Assembly: GCA_036971715.1 (NCBI GenBank)
Contig: JAVHJL010000004.1
Location: 1,922,001 to 1,986,000 of the forward strand
Origin: Arthrobotrys musiformis
Taxonomy: Eukaryota > Ascomycota > Orbiliomycetes > Orbiliales > Orbiliaceae
Length of the DNA: 64,000 nt
Direction of reading: 5' to 3'
The notes under the pieces are model-generated. The model was not told the DNA's origin. It searched no databases and saw only the letters and a list, made by a program, of their open reading frames with translations. Shown one piece after another: positions 23,105-35,524 of this stretch (position 1 is its first letter; each line of letters begins with the position of its first letter). Made by a program: the position numbers and the translations under genes.

Positions 23105-24229
23105 ATGCGTTGAGTAGTATATTTAGCCTGCATCCGCAGACTGGAGGAATATTTATGGAATTATAAACAAATGTATATTGAGGAATTATCTTATATCCCG
23201 TAAATTCTAGTGATATGATATCAGCATCAGGTTGAGTCACTCTACATCTATAATATGTAAGCTTGCGTTCGTAGGTGTTGCGTTGCTGTAACGTTGTATT
23301 TCGCGAAGGGCGCCAGTATTACCGTATATCAGCTAGTCAATTGCCTAGGCTGTAGCTATAGCTTACAAGTACATAAAGTCGTATTAAGTTGGAGCTCGGA
23401 AACGAATATATTATTGGTTCTCTCGGGATAAATGACTCGAAGTAAACTCTAGGCCCCTGATTGTATTGTTGTATGATCGAGGCTATTGTCATAGGATTCG
23501 ATCAGAGAAGATCAATATTGAATGTAGACGTTCGAGATTGTACAGTGCAATTGAGTGCGGATCCATGTTATACTAGTATCAAATATTATAAACTATCAGT
23601 GCGATTAAATGATCGATAATTATCGACAACAAAGTCGATCAAGCACTCAAAAACAATAGAAAATTCGGCGACAAAGTCAATTGATCGTAGAACCTGTCCA
23701 TTGAAGCCTAGGCGGCGCCTGAAAACAGGCTCATCAATTCATCCCGTGTTTTAACTCCCAGTTTTCATATGTTAAACCGCCTGCGAATCAACCTTGGAGT
23801 TGACGGTCCCCGTGCGTTGACTCACGAAATTACCACATCCAACACCGCCCAACGCCTTCCCCAGGTCTGCCCGAACAAGCCATTAGCGCCTCTCCTTCGG
23901 TTTGGACGTTTCAAGATCACATCTAAGAGAGAGCACGAGAAAAGGGTCCTTCCGATTATCCCCTTTTCATAAAATGACTATTTTCTTTTGAGCTTTGACT
24001 CATTTAATTCAATGAGCCTTGGAAATGCATTTAAGCCCCTCCGTTTTCTGAGGACCTCATTTCTCGAAGTTTCGAATACATTCAAACAATATCGCAGTTC
24101 GAGATATTGACTGTAACACCTCCCTAGCTCTGTCTTGCTCGCTAGTTTCCGGCTCGAGCTCTTCTAATTAATATTGCTTTTACCAAAAGTCTCCCATCCG
24201 GGTTTCCCCACAAATTAAACTACCCCAGG
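23105..24229. other. Intergenic region
   Basis: This 1.1-kb AT-rich region lies between the SDR and the vWA-RBR gene. No credible open frame is present. Short GATCGAT and TCGATCA-like palindromic words recur between 23480 and 23690. Confidence 0.45.
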
Positions 24230-27200
24230 ATGTCTTCATCTGGTTCTGCCTCCAAGGCCGGCGCGGCTAAAGAGCAATATGACCTATGCTTTATTACCGA
24301 TGCCACGGGGTCCATGGCGACCTATCTAGCCGCCTTGCAGCATTCCCTCCCCCAGATATTAGCTCTCAGTAACCTAACATCCGCGTTTACCTCAATTTCC
24401 ATCATCGCCTACCGCGACTACGATAATGATAATCTTCGCTTCCAGCGTCAGATCGAGTTTAGCGGTTGGTACCACGTAGGCGAGAAGCTTCAGAATACAC
24501 GGAACAAAGTAGACCTCATCAACTTCGCAAAGAAGCTTGAAATTTGCGGTGGGGCGGATTACCCCGAGGCGTCTAAGAGTGCGGTTTGGACATTGATCAA
24601 GAATTTGAACCCCGGAAGACGGACTTTGTGTTTTTGGTATACAGATGCGCCGCCACATTCTGAAACCAGTCGATCATGGGGTGGGCAGCGACAGAAGGAA
24701 TTGGCGGAGTTGAAGAAAACTCCGCTTGGAAAGGAGTGCACAGAGTAAGTTTATTACAATTATTTTTTTAACAAGAAAAGGGGGGAAGAAAAAAGGTTAT
24801 TAACGAAAGATTTTATTATGTAGCTGGATTTCTTGCTGTCGTCTTATGGCGAAGAATAAAGTCCAAGTCATGAGCGTCCTCGATGCATCCCTCGGCATCC
24901 AGGCATCTTGGTATGTAATTCTGAGCGCGGCTACGAACGGCGTAGCCGTCGCCTTGGACAAAATTGAAGAGCATAGCATCTCCTTAGTATCAATGGATCT
25001 ATTAATGGCATGGCTCGACCAAACTCCCCGTTCGGCGGCTGAGACGGGCGTTATGGCTCTCAGCTGGCCATCATCTCTGGCGAAGAAGTTCAAGACAGTC
25101 AAAGACGAAACCCCAAAGAACAGCGGCGGTTTCTTGCCAAAGTTTGATAACGATAAAGTCCTGGCACATCCCCTGGTCAAGCAACAGTATGATGTTAAAA
25201 GAGATGTACATCATCGACGAGAGAAAGTCCAGGATTTTGCATTACATTTTGCACAGGATAAGGAGTACCAAGCTCTCGTTTATGAGACATTAGAGGTGAG
25301 TTCCTTAGATACACGTCGGTGTTATCTCAATCCCCATCAATGAAACTGACAGCGATATTATACTGCAGACTATAATCGAATTCGATGTCTCAACTATCGC
25401 TCTAAACCCCGTGTTTGGAGAACTATGGCGTGTCATGTGTGCTGAAAGAAACTCTCCTTCCCGCGACAAGGTCGTGAATGCATTCGCTGTCGCAGTTAAT
25501 GAGATGTCTGACGGGCCTATCAAGAACAACATGAAAGTTTGGCTTGAAGAAAGCTACAACCAGACTAAAGAGATTGAAAGAATCATCGCTTCCGTCCCCG
25601 AAGCAGATGTTTACCCGGCTGTTTGCATTGACCCCACCGAAGCCGGCGTAGGCCCAGCCCATTGGATCCGAGGTGACCTCCTCGAAATCGCCCGCTCTTG
25701 CCATCACACTGTTCTCAAGAGATTAGGTAAGGTATTGACCAAGTTGGTTTTCATTCCTTCGAAGGAGGAGTGCCCGGAACACTTGAGAGACGACCAGATC
25801 GTTGAGAAGATTCCGTTTGTTCTGGCTCACAAGGAACACAAGCGACAGTTCTGGAAGGTCCTCTTGCATCTTGTGCTCCCAGGTACCTACCTCTCCGCTC
25901 GCGCAGGAGCACTATTAGCAGCCTTATGCATGAAGATCGGTGTCCAAATCCCGGGCCTCCAGGAGGCGGCTAGGGAGACATTAGTCGCCTTCCGTGGGAA
26001 GTGGGCGGACATTGAAGTTGGAGAGAACTGGAGTTTAGAATGTATGCGCCTCCTCGTTTACTGCGATGAAAAGGACCGCAAGAACGGCAAAGACGGTATT
26101 TTGACCGATTTCGAGGCGTCCTTATTCAAAACCCTCAATTCCTACAAGCTGGCCGAACTCAACCTCGACACCGAATTGGCTGCTCGTATCCCCTTCACCC
26201 CAGAGAAGACAACCGGATATATCGGCCCACTCGTCAAATGCCGCCGGTGCAAGCACAACCGTAGCGTCACAATCATGGCAGAAGACGAAATTTGCGGTAT
26301 CTGCGCTGTCCCCGCCAAAGAATGGAAGGACGCCAAAGAACGAGAAGACGCCGTTGCTCTCCGTGCTGAGACTGAGCAAGGAGAAAAGACTCATCGACAC
26401 TGGGTCGAATGCGGAAATACCGACTGCCGATGCGGCTACGTTGTATACGAGATCGAAAAGCTCAACGTCAAGCCAAAGTGTCATTACTGCCGTAACCCAA
26501 AGGCGGGTCAAGCACCATTCGTCTCCTGTAAGACCTGTACCAACAGAGTAATTTGGCCGGAGGAATACCGCACCGAAGCGGCCAAGGACTTCCAGTGCGT
26601 CTTTTGCGAGGAAGGCCGTCCAACCATCATCGACCATCCAACCACCGCTCGCACACTCAACAAGGAAAACACGGCGGCCTGGATTCTCGGTGAGAGAGGT
26701 TTAACAATCGGCTTCACAGGTAGATCAACCTATGCTACCGTCAAGATCCACACAGCAGAGGTTCTATACGACCATATCTCCATATTCCCACAAACCACCA
26801 ATCTCACCCTTACAGTCCGTAAGAAGCCAATCCGAAACGTCGAGGAGTTGCTCGAACAGTACCAGAAATGGATTTCGTCCAACACGATCGAGTACAAAAC
26901 CTGCAACCTATGCTTCGACTCCTCGTTCAAACCCCATGAACTCCACGAGGCTTGTGGTAGACGTGGATGCCATAATAAGATTTGTACGGATTGTATCAAG
27001 GGCTGGTACGGTCAGAACGAGCCCGGTAAGGTGGTAAACTTGAATTCGTTGCATTGTCCATTCTGTAGACGAGCGCCTGTGGCAAAGATCTTGACGGGAT
27101 ACGGATTGAATGTTGCAACATTAGCAGGGGTGCAGGATGCAGTTAAGAAGAGAGGAAAGTGGATTTTCGGATGGTGTAAGTTCTCCTCAAGCCCCTCGCA

Positions 27201-27586
27201 AAGCGTCTACAACGCGTTTTATACCTGTTGCATTTTTCCGCTAACAAAACTATCGAATCACAGGTGTCGATTGCGATACAGCAAAGCCTTGGATGGAGCG
27301 GGTCTGCGCACAGGGCGGCCAGCCAGCCGAGCTTAACGGATTCGAATGCGAAGAATGTGAAGAGAAGAAGCGAAAGCCAGGCGAAAGGGATATGAAGAAC
27401 TGTCCTGGATGTAGTGTCCTGACCCAAAAAACTGCTGGTTGTAATCATATAACCTGTCCCAGCTGTGGGGAGCATTGGTGCTACGTCTGTGGTAAGGGGT
27501 TTCCACATTCCCAAATCTATGACCATTTGCAGCGGCAACATGGTGGATTTGGCTTCGATTATGATGATGATGGTGACGGTTATTGA
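24230..27586 (+). CDS. vWA domain plus RBR-type E3 ubiquitin ligase
   Basis: The product is about 1038 residues from exons 24230-24744, 24824-25295, 25369-27175 and 27264-27586, with all phases consistent. The N-terminus is a von Willebrand A domain (YDLCFITDATGSM, metal site Asp24-x-Thr26-x-Ser28; then WYTDAPPH). The middle is helical, with three CxxC-rich zinc-ribbon-like segments between about 615 and 735. The C-terminus has an RBR arrangement. RING1 starts at Cys841 (CNLC) and ends at about 895 (CPFC). A reduced in-between region follows (FGWCVDCDTAKPWMERVC and FECEEC). Then comes a Rcat-like domain starting at Cys978 (NCPGC), where GCNHITC supplies the candidate catalytic Cys991 by comparison with parkin Cys431. 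It would act as a cytosolic HECT-like hybrid ligase. The role of the vWA domain in substrate binding is inference. Confidence 0.85.
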
Positions 27587-28006
27587 TGATTGGGGGGAAA
27601 GGGGATGTATAAAGCATGGGCGCTAGCCAGTTGATGTCAATTATGTAGTCAAGCAAACCAGTTTATAATCAGTTTAGTTTGGTTCCTTAGCCCCTCCCTT
27701 TTTTCGATAGCAATGAATCAAGAAATTCAAAAATTCCATTTTCTGCTTCTATTTTATAGGAAGGGGAAACATGCGAGAGGCAGAATCCAATGAAATCCTA
27801 TGCGTAATTCATGGGAAGAAACGGAATACTACGCCCATGTTTTATTTATAGACGTGCCAACCTTCCTAAAGTTTTCCCAACGCTTGAAATAAAATTTAAA
27901 GAAAACGGAGCCCAGATCAAGTATTATTGAGGGCCTTAAAATAAAATAGGAAAAACAAGACCGGTCGACCACGCCACGCCCTGTTTAGAAAGGCAACAGG
28001 GAGTAG
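27587..28006. other. Intergenic region between convergent genes
   Basis: The 3' UTRs of the vWA-RBR gene and the RRM-like gene meet here. No gene is visible. Confidence 0.5.
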
Positions 28007-30348
28007 TTAAGCATCGTCACCAAAGTTCTTCTCCATATTCTCAAGAGGCTCGTCGACAGTATCCGGGACCCAGAAAGCTCGCAAACTTGGAATATTAGCC
28101 GGGTCCTCGGTTGCGCTGACGTCGGGTCCAATATCTCCTACGACACGCTCTGTGTAAAACCCTTCAGGTTGCTGGAGCCCGTGAAGGGCAATTCGGACCC
28201 TATCGATGTTATTAGTACGCCTTCGACTTGAGATGACGCCCAAACCATCGAGCAACTATCAAAAAAAAAAAAAATCGGGTTACTGAGAACTTACAAAATA
28301 GCCCACCCGATGCTTCTCAAACCAACGAGAGCTTCGATACCTCTTTCCTTGCTGTTGCCCAGAATGGCGGTAACGATGTCACTTTTGTCACAAATTGGTT
28401 CCTTGAATTGATACCTATCGGGGTCTTCAACACGAAGCTTGTCAACCGCAGCGACGATGAGATCGCGAAGTTTTCTGGTTGTCCAGAAGCCCTCGCGGAA
28501 TCCATCAATGTAGACCATCCTGGTAACATTTTCGGTCATCATCTTGCGAAAAGTCGTGTAGCTTATGACATTTGGCTTTTCTCTAGGGTCAGGTACCACC
28601 TGGATGCGGTCGGGACACCCTTTGATGTATATTCCATTGCGCTTCTGGGCAAATTCGAGGAACGCCTCGGCGTGGTGGAGATGAATGAAAGTAACGCGAA
28701 CATGCTTGAAAGGGTCGTCTGGATCCGTTTTAGTAGCACTGATGCGATAAATAGGACCACCGGCAAGGCTTTCGAAGATATCCGCAAGACTGATATGGTT
28801 TGGGACGTCTTGTAATCTTAGAACGGGAACCTTTTCGCTGGTATACGAGCCACGATCGCAGAGCTGAGCCTCCTCATAGAACATGCTCGGGGTGCCTGGG
28901 AAGTTACCATTATGATAGAAATCGGGTGGGAGGGTTGTAAACTTGACGGTGTAGGCGGCTAGACCAGTGCTCGAGGCCCCACTATGACCAACTGGGTGAG
29001 GTAGCTTTGTTGGACCAGCGTTAACTACATTAGTGCGAGCCTCTGGAAGGACTGGCTGTTGAGAAACGGTGTCCTTGTTAAGGAGAGAGGAGTTAGAATC
29101 CTTAGGGCCTGATCCCATAACCGTTGCAAGTTTCTGGAATGGCGTATTGGCAGGACCCTCAGCAGGCTTTTGAGGAGGTGCTGGAGTCAATCTTTGCCCA
29201 AGATCCGCAGGTCTAGCCGCAACAATTGTCTGGTTACTACCAGACCCGTGGAGGGTTTTGACCTTCTCTTGTGGCATTTTTGCGTACTCTGCCTCGACTG
29301 CAGCATCATCGTAAAAAAAAGGATCCTCGACTACATCCTCATCGTTGTAATCGTCGTAAACAAAAGGGTCTTCGACTCCCGGTGGAATTAAACCCGGCCC
29401 TTGAGAAACGGATTAGAGCTATTCTCCTATATGGTAACTAAATCGTATGTTTTCTTGCACCTACTGTGTTTGTAGGGGGCTTGTTGGACCACCATGGGTT
29501 TCTTGGCCTCCAGGGTGTTCTTGGTGATAGTTTTGTCATCGCCATAGAAATCGAAAAGATTAGTGGTGTCCCCCGATGCCTTTGGTTGAGGGGCCGCCCC
29601 CGCCTGAGTTAGTGCGATAGGGGTGCGTTCGCCTTTGCCCATGGTAGATGCAGGAGGGGCCTCGAGTTTAACTTTGACATTTTTCCCGCCTGGAGGCAGA
29701 TTTTCAACAAGAGGTTGGGAACCAGAGGCTACTACAAGGCTCTATTAGTATATTGCCTGTATATCAATCTTAACTTAACAGTAGGAGATGACGTACCTTT
29801 ATCACCAGAAGTAATGTCGAGTTTTGCGATTTTCTAGGAAAAATCAACCCTACGCTTCATCCAAAGCAATCATTAGAGGAAAAATGGAGTTCACATACCT
29901 GGAGAGCAACCTCGAGCTGGCTAAGGCTCTCTTGAGCAAGCTTGTTGTGGCCAATAGCCTTTTGAAGGCAATCTTGAGCTCCTTTAGCCAAACCAACGAT
30001 CTCACCAATCTGCACCTGGAGCTTCTCAGCTTCCGCGGTTTTCGCTCCAACCGCTTCCTCCAGGTCGTGAACACGGTCACAAAAGTTTTGAATGATGCCT
30101 TCCTGCATCCTTTTGGTTTGAGTGCGGGTTAGAGGTTTGGAAACTTTGACTTTGGGTTCGTCCTGCATTTGAGGCAACTTCCGTTGTTGTAACGGTGTAG
30201 GACTTCGAGATTGAAAATCGTAGTTGCTAGGTTGACGACTGGGAAAAGGGAGGTAATTATTGTTAGCGGTTGGCCTGGCGGGGGAGGGAGATTGCGTAAT
30301 GATTTCTGGGACCTGGGGCGACGGCTTCTTTGCGCACGTCGGGCCCAT
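28007..30348 (-). CDS. Coiled-coil protein with two RRM-like domains
   Basis: The product is about 683 residues. Exons on the minus strand are 29899-30348, 29797-29833 (37 nt), 29465-29731, 28295-29399 and 28007-28199. The N-terminus is Pro/Ser-rich, followed by a coiled coil at about 70-150 (HDLEEAVGAKTAEAEKLQVQ). A long disordered stretch follows. Residues about 410-610 contain two RRM-like folds: VPVLRLQDVPNHISLADIF with VRVTFIHLHHAEAFLEFA, then RMVYIDGFREGFWTTRKLRD. It probably binds RNA in the nucleus. The last intron is placed at 28200-28294, using the TACTAATAAC branch and GATAG acceptor. The nearer AG at about 28256 breaks the frame. The exact protein name is not recognised. Confidence 0.7.
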
Positions 30349-31349
30349 GTTGGTATTATCGGTGCTTACAAGATCGTGAAGCCGCCTCGAGCTAAAGTCG
30401 TATGAAAAGAAAGAGGGAGAACCGAAAGAGGCTGTACCGATATCTTATTGACGAATCAAGTATTTAGGAAAGAGAAAGAACTGAAGAAACAATGGTTGTG
30501 ATAATAATGAATGGCAAAGGTCCCCAGGTGTGATATTTCGAGCCAAGCCTATGCTACAAGAAACGGAAGCAAGGGTCAACGGAAGGGGAACCTCGAACTA
30601 TCAAGTGCGTGCGCGCCCCTACGAGTCAGTACTTGCCAGTACTTTCAGAACCGTATATTAGTATATTTAAAAAAGGAAGTGGGAACCAAGTGGTTGTTTC
30701 TCGAAACCGTACGGCTGTTCTTCCGGGAGAGAAAAGTCCCCGTCGATTATTCGCAATGGTGGCGGGTTTAATACGGCACATTCCTTCCGCCCGGTGTACT
30801 TTGGAGGAGTATATAAATTGACGAACCGAGCCCTATTGGCGGTGGAGGGCAAGGAAGTACAAGCCATTTGCTCTAATCCTGTGATACTACCCTCGTAATT
30901 TACGATTTTTGAACACTGCCAAAAGATTTAGTGTTAAAGATTCTAGAAATCGATGCCAAAGACCAGCGATAACTTGGCATAAAGGCTGTGGAAATTTTAA
31001 CCCAATAGAAACCGCTCTTTTCGTTATACCGATTCTTGCATCGAGATTGTCCCTGGCGATAAAGTGTTGTTTATGTTGCAGAATATCGCCATATTATTGG
31101 CTGAAGAGGCTGTGTCGGCCGAATTCAAGCCAGCGCCCTTTACACTGTTATGATAATAGCTGGTAGACCGCTGAATATTACACTGCCGTCTTCTGTTAAG
31201 GATAATATCTTTCATTCAATACTTTCTTAGATACGTGTGCACATAGCGCTTAAAGTAATCGAAACGCTACAAAATTCAATACCACTACATGTGTACTTTT
31301 CAACGCTCGACAACAAAGCCACCCCAACCCCAAACAACAGATGACCTTC
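30349..31349. other. Intergenic region
   Basis: This 1-kb region holds the promoter of the RRM-like gene (-) and the 3' end of the phospholipase D gene (-). Open frames are short and shadow-like. No RNA gene is seen. Confidence 0.45.
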
Positions 31350-34300
31350 TCAAGTATAAAGCTCCTCAGTGAAGGCATTGTATCCAGCAGCTTCCTTCGC
31401 AAAATCAACGTTTTGCATGAATTTAAGCGGCATTTCCACCAAGCTGCCTCGGACCTTTGCGAGCTCATCCTTGACTTGCCTGGCACCCTCGGCGCCCCCT
31501 GCGAAGTTTGACTTGACAACATGGCCGCTGAGGTACAGTGGTGGCTCAGGCTTTTCTTTAGTACCTCTGGGTGCGAAGTACTTGCCGTAATGGCTGGTGT
31601 ATTGATCCCAGTTAACGGCCTCATCACAAGGTACTTTGAGAAGTGTTAGTTTACACATTTATGTTAATTTGGGCTAAGTGGAGGGGAAGCAACATACCGG
31701 CATGGAAAACCTTGGTGAAAACTTGGGTGTTGGTGGTTGCAATGCCGTTCCAATGGTTCCAGAATGAATCGCTGAGAGGGTCCATTACCAACTTGTCCTC
31801 AGCGGAATCGAAATCGTAGACATTAGGTTCAGGAACAGGTAATGCGTTTTGGTCAACGTGATCAGCGGCCTGAGCGGGGATGAGACCGAGGTGCTTGCGG
31901 AAGATGTAACGCCGAAGGGTGCCGGCGAAGTGTGAGGCGATGTATGGTTGTCCATTCATCAAAGACTGCAATGGGGACTGATCCTCAATGATAATGGCAA
32001 TCTCGGAGTCGTGGTCACCAAGCTGCGAGCGGTCGTTGATGTTTGCAGAACCGCAAATCGCAATCCTATCGTCGGCGATAAGAAGCTAAAATTTTGTTAG
32101 TAAGTTCTTTGTCCGAGATTACAACGCGAATATCTTACCTTCGAGTGAATATAAAGCTCTTCGGAGACAAAGGCATCGATTTCCTTCTCCGGATCGCCAG
32201 ACCATGGGGCATCCCGAACATCTCCACCACCCAACATTGAGCATTGAGCAACGCTATCCCAAACAGAGGCATTAGCGCCCTTAGCTCTGCCCCATTCATC
32301 AAGTTCTCCACCATGAGCTTCAGCGGTCTGCCATCCGGCACCGATCTTGTTTTCCAAAGCCTGTTGTGCAACCTCATACTCGAATTTTGTCTGGGCCTCG
32401 ACGCTCTCGAGCTCTCGAGAAATATTGATACGGTCGTAGTTGCGCAAGTTATAGAATCGGATATAGTCCGACGGGTTAACACCTGCCGCAAAAAGCTTCT
32501 CGTAAATGGATGTACCGTTTCCGCCTCTGACAATGGAGTCGTATTGGTATTCCATAATCACACGTGTTCCCAAAGCACCATCGTCTTTAAGGTCACCAGC
32601 AAAAGCTGGAACAGAGGGCATAACGACGATGACTCGGAACTTTTGACCTTCCTTGTGAGCCCTAATGATTCTGTTGACAAGAGCTTCTCCAATTCTATTC
32701 TTGACGACTCGACTTCCGTCGGTGGCTGTAATGAAAAACTATACCAGATGCATGGTTAGTACTATGTGTCGTCCTGGCTCAACTGCGTTACTAACCTGGT
32801 TTTCGATATAGACAAAGTGGTGAGCATGGTTGATGATTTGGACGTAGGCATTTTGAATGGAATGCTCTGTCTTCATATTGTGACTCCAAGGACTGATACT
32901 TCGAACAATCTGGCAGTTGATCGGGTGAGCACCATGATTAGGAGGAGGGTGATGTTGTTGCTGATGCTCAGGCTGCTGGTAGTACCCGCCGTGGTGACCA
33001 GCCCTTGATTGCTCCTCTTCGTAGCGCTTTTGCCTTCTACGTCCTTTGTCATCTTCATCAGAGTCTGACCACGCGAGGTCGGCATCATAGTCTTCCCTGC
33101 CTCCCCTACGTTGACGTCTGCTCCCACGACGCTCTGACCGCTCTTCGCGTCTTCCTTCTTCTTCATAGCCGCCGCTGTTGCCACCACCTGGGAAGCCCAT
33201 AAACCCCTTGACCCCACTCTTGATTTTACTCGCTGCTTGAGTGATGCTGCCGTGCCCAAAGTTGCCATTTGAATGGACAGGTACTTCAATTGGATGGTAC
33301 TTGGTGTCTTTAAGGCCGTACTTCGATTCAAGGATGAAATTCCAGCGTTGCATGAAGTGGGTCTTCAAGTCGTCAACGGCCGGACCTCTAAAACAAAGTG
33401 CAACATCAGACCAGCCTAGGAAAAAAAGTTAGTGCGGGCGACTTAATCGAATCTCTAAAGTATGGCATAAGTTACCCATTCTGCTGCTCTCGGTTCTCTT
33501 GAGCTTATTTTGTGTCCATTGATCCACGGTGTGGAAATCCATCACGCGGGCGTTGTTGTAATCTTGGCCCAAGAAAATCGTTTCTTTGATATCGGTTGGA
33601 TGAACATCAGAGATAGGATGGTGTGGAAGATCCCATCTACCCCAACAAAGATCGAGACCACCCTAGGCCAGTTGTTAGCTTCTTGTCCAATTAACAAGCG
33701 TTTCCCTAGCTTACCATAAAGGCAATCCCTTCCCCGGGAACGATACCATCGATGAGACAAAGCTTCTCGTGATGAGCCCAGTATAGAACGAGTTGATCAG
33801 TGTTCGTGAAACTGGTGAGTGTGTTAAGAAGGTTGCCCTTGATCAACTTTGATAGAACGACCTTTCCGTCCGGAGTATGGTCTGGATGCCTGAAGACTTG
33901 AATGTTTGGATGTTGTTCCTCCAGGAAATGCTTTGTATGGGCAGAGCTCAAGGTCAAGGCTTGAGTAACTTCCTTGTAGACAATGATGTTGACAACAACT
34001 CCTCTCTCTGCAGCTGCCTTTAGCATTCGATCGAGACGATACTCTTCGTATTTGGCCGCAGGACGTCTAAGATGCAATTCTGGGGAAAGCCACCAGTCGA
34101 GGATCCAAATGCTGTGGCGAGCATTCTTGATTGCTTCGGCAACAGCCCAGCCTTGAAAAAGTTAGTGGAAGTAGTGATGAAGCCGTCAAAGTATACTTAC
34201 AATAGTCCTTTCTAGATGAAATTGTTAGTAAATCGGTATTGTTATTACTATTGTGCATTTGATTCATTCAAACTTACCCGTCGACAAACCATTTAACTGA

Positions 34301-35524
34301 ATTTCCGGGGTAGACACCCGCGAAACTTTCAAATCTGTTGGAGCTGTGAAAGTGGTCTGGGTCCGAGCAAACTCCTCCCTCGTGCATTCCTGAATGCACT
34401 TGGGTTTTACCCGTATTCGTTACCTCGCGGATGGCATTGTGCAACCCAGTTCTGAAGCTTCTGAATACCGACAACTTCTCCGTTTCAGGAGCGGCCGTCG
34501 GCCTCCAGCTCACCTCAGGAGCAAATGTTTGCGTAGGTGTATGCGAATAGTCGAATTGGGGCTCGGCTTCTGGTGGAGGGCCGGATGGTTCGACACGAGG
34601 GTTATAGTTATGGGTGGATGGGTTTCGTGGTGTTTCACCTGGTGCTCCTGGCGCTCCTGGTGGAGGGGCATATCCACCAGCCGGGTATTCTTTATTAAGG
34701 TCAGTAGGGTACATTCACATGAGATTTTTGGAAGTGCCCTTACCGTGGGGGGGAGCAGCACCTCCTCCATAGTAGCCCTGGGCAGCCCTGTTAGGGTCCT
34801 CGCCGTATTCGACGGGATATGGTGGATCCGGAGGCGGGTATGGAGCTTGGCCATAGTTTGGATCATGGTATTCACCGCCAGGAGGACCGTATTGTTCAGG
34901 TGGTGGTCCATAGTGGGTACCAGCCGGGGGTGATGTATGTTGGTAGTAACCACCCCCTTCGTGGTGCTGGCCACCATATTGTCCCTCATGTTGACCGCCA
35001 TATTGCTGCCCCTCATGGCCACCATATGGTTGATGCTCGGCACCGTAGCCTTGAGGTTGTCCTGAATAGTCGTGGTAGCCCTGACCGTGTTCTCCAGCTG
35101 GCGCCTGGTATCCTGTTCCGTACTGTGACTGAGCGTAGCTATCGGCCGGATAGTTACCACCTTGCTGGTATTCACCACCGCCTTGCTGATATTCACCACC
35201 GTATCCGGAACGCTGTTCCTCTGGACTTTCTGGGTACGGCGCACTTCCGGGAACGCCATATCCAGAAGGGGCTTGATAGTCGAAGCCTCCTGGGACTGTG
35301 TAACCAGATTCAGGCTTGTCATGCGCAGCTCGGGTGGAGTATTCTTCGCCCTTTTCCTCTTTGCGCTTCCGATGCCTTCGGGCTCTTCGTTCCTCCTTAG
35401 TTTCTCCTTCATAGCCATCGTCGTCGCGGCTTCTAGAACGGTCTTTAGACTTGCGTCTCCGACGTTCGCCGTCATCTCCGCCGCCGCTATGACGGGAACG
35501 GGAACGGGACCTAGATCTCCCCAT
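31350..35524 (-). CDS. Phospholipase D with Ser/Arg-rich and Gly/Tyr/Gln-rich N-terminus
   Basis: This enzyme hydrolyses phosphatidylcholine to phosphatidic acid and choline, at membranes, and signals in secretion and development. It is about 1239 residues. Exons on the minus strand are 34744-35524, 34278-34689, 34201-34211 (11 nt), 33715-34151, 33476-33662, 32796-33415, 32139-32738, 31698-32085 and 31350-31633. Both HKD motifs are intact: HHEKLCLID (His529, Lys531, Asp536) and HSKLLIADD (His1014, Lys1016, Asp1021). GSANINDRS follows the second. No PX or PH domain is seen. Instead, the first 290 residues are an SR-type repeat (RSRSRSRSRH) followed by a prion-like Gly/Tyr/Gln/Pro region. A highly charged insert (about residues 720-800, GYEEEGRREERSERRGSRRQ) separates the HKD halves. 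This is longer than the roughly 850-residue PLD of many moulds. Confidence 0.88.

Noticed and set aside
34510..35475. Minus-strand open frame of 321 codons overlapping the first exon of the phospholipase D gene
   Set aside because: It is another frame of a repetitive Gly/Tyr/Gln coding region; the translation is Thr/His/Asn-rich noise and cannot be spliced to the HKD exons.
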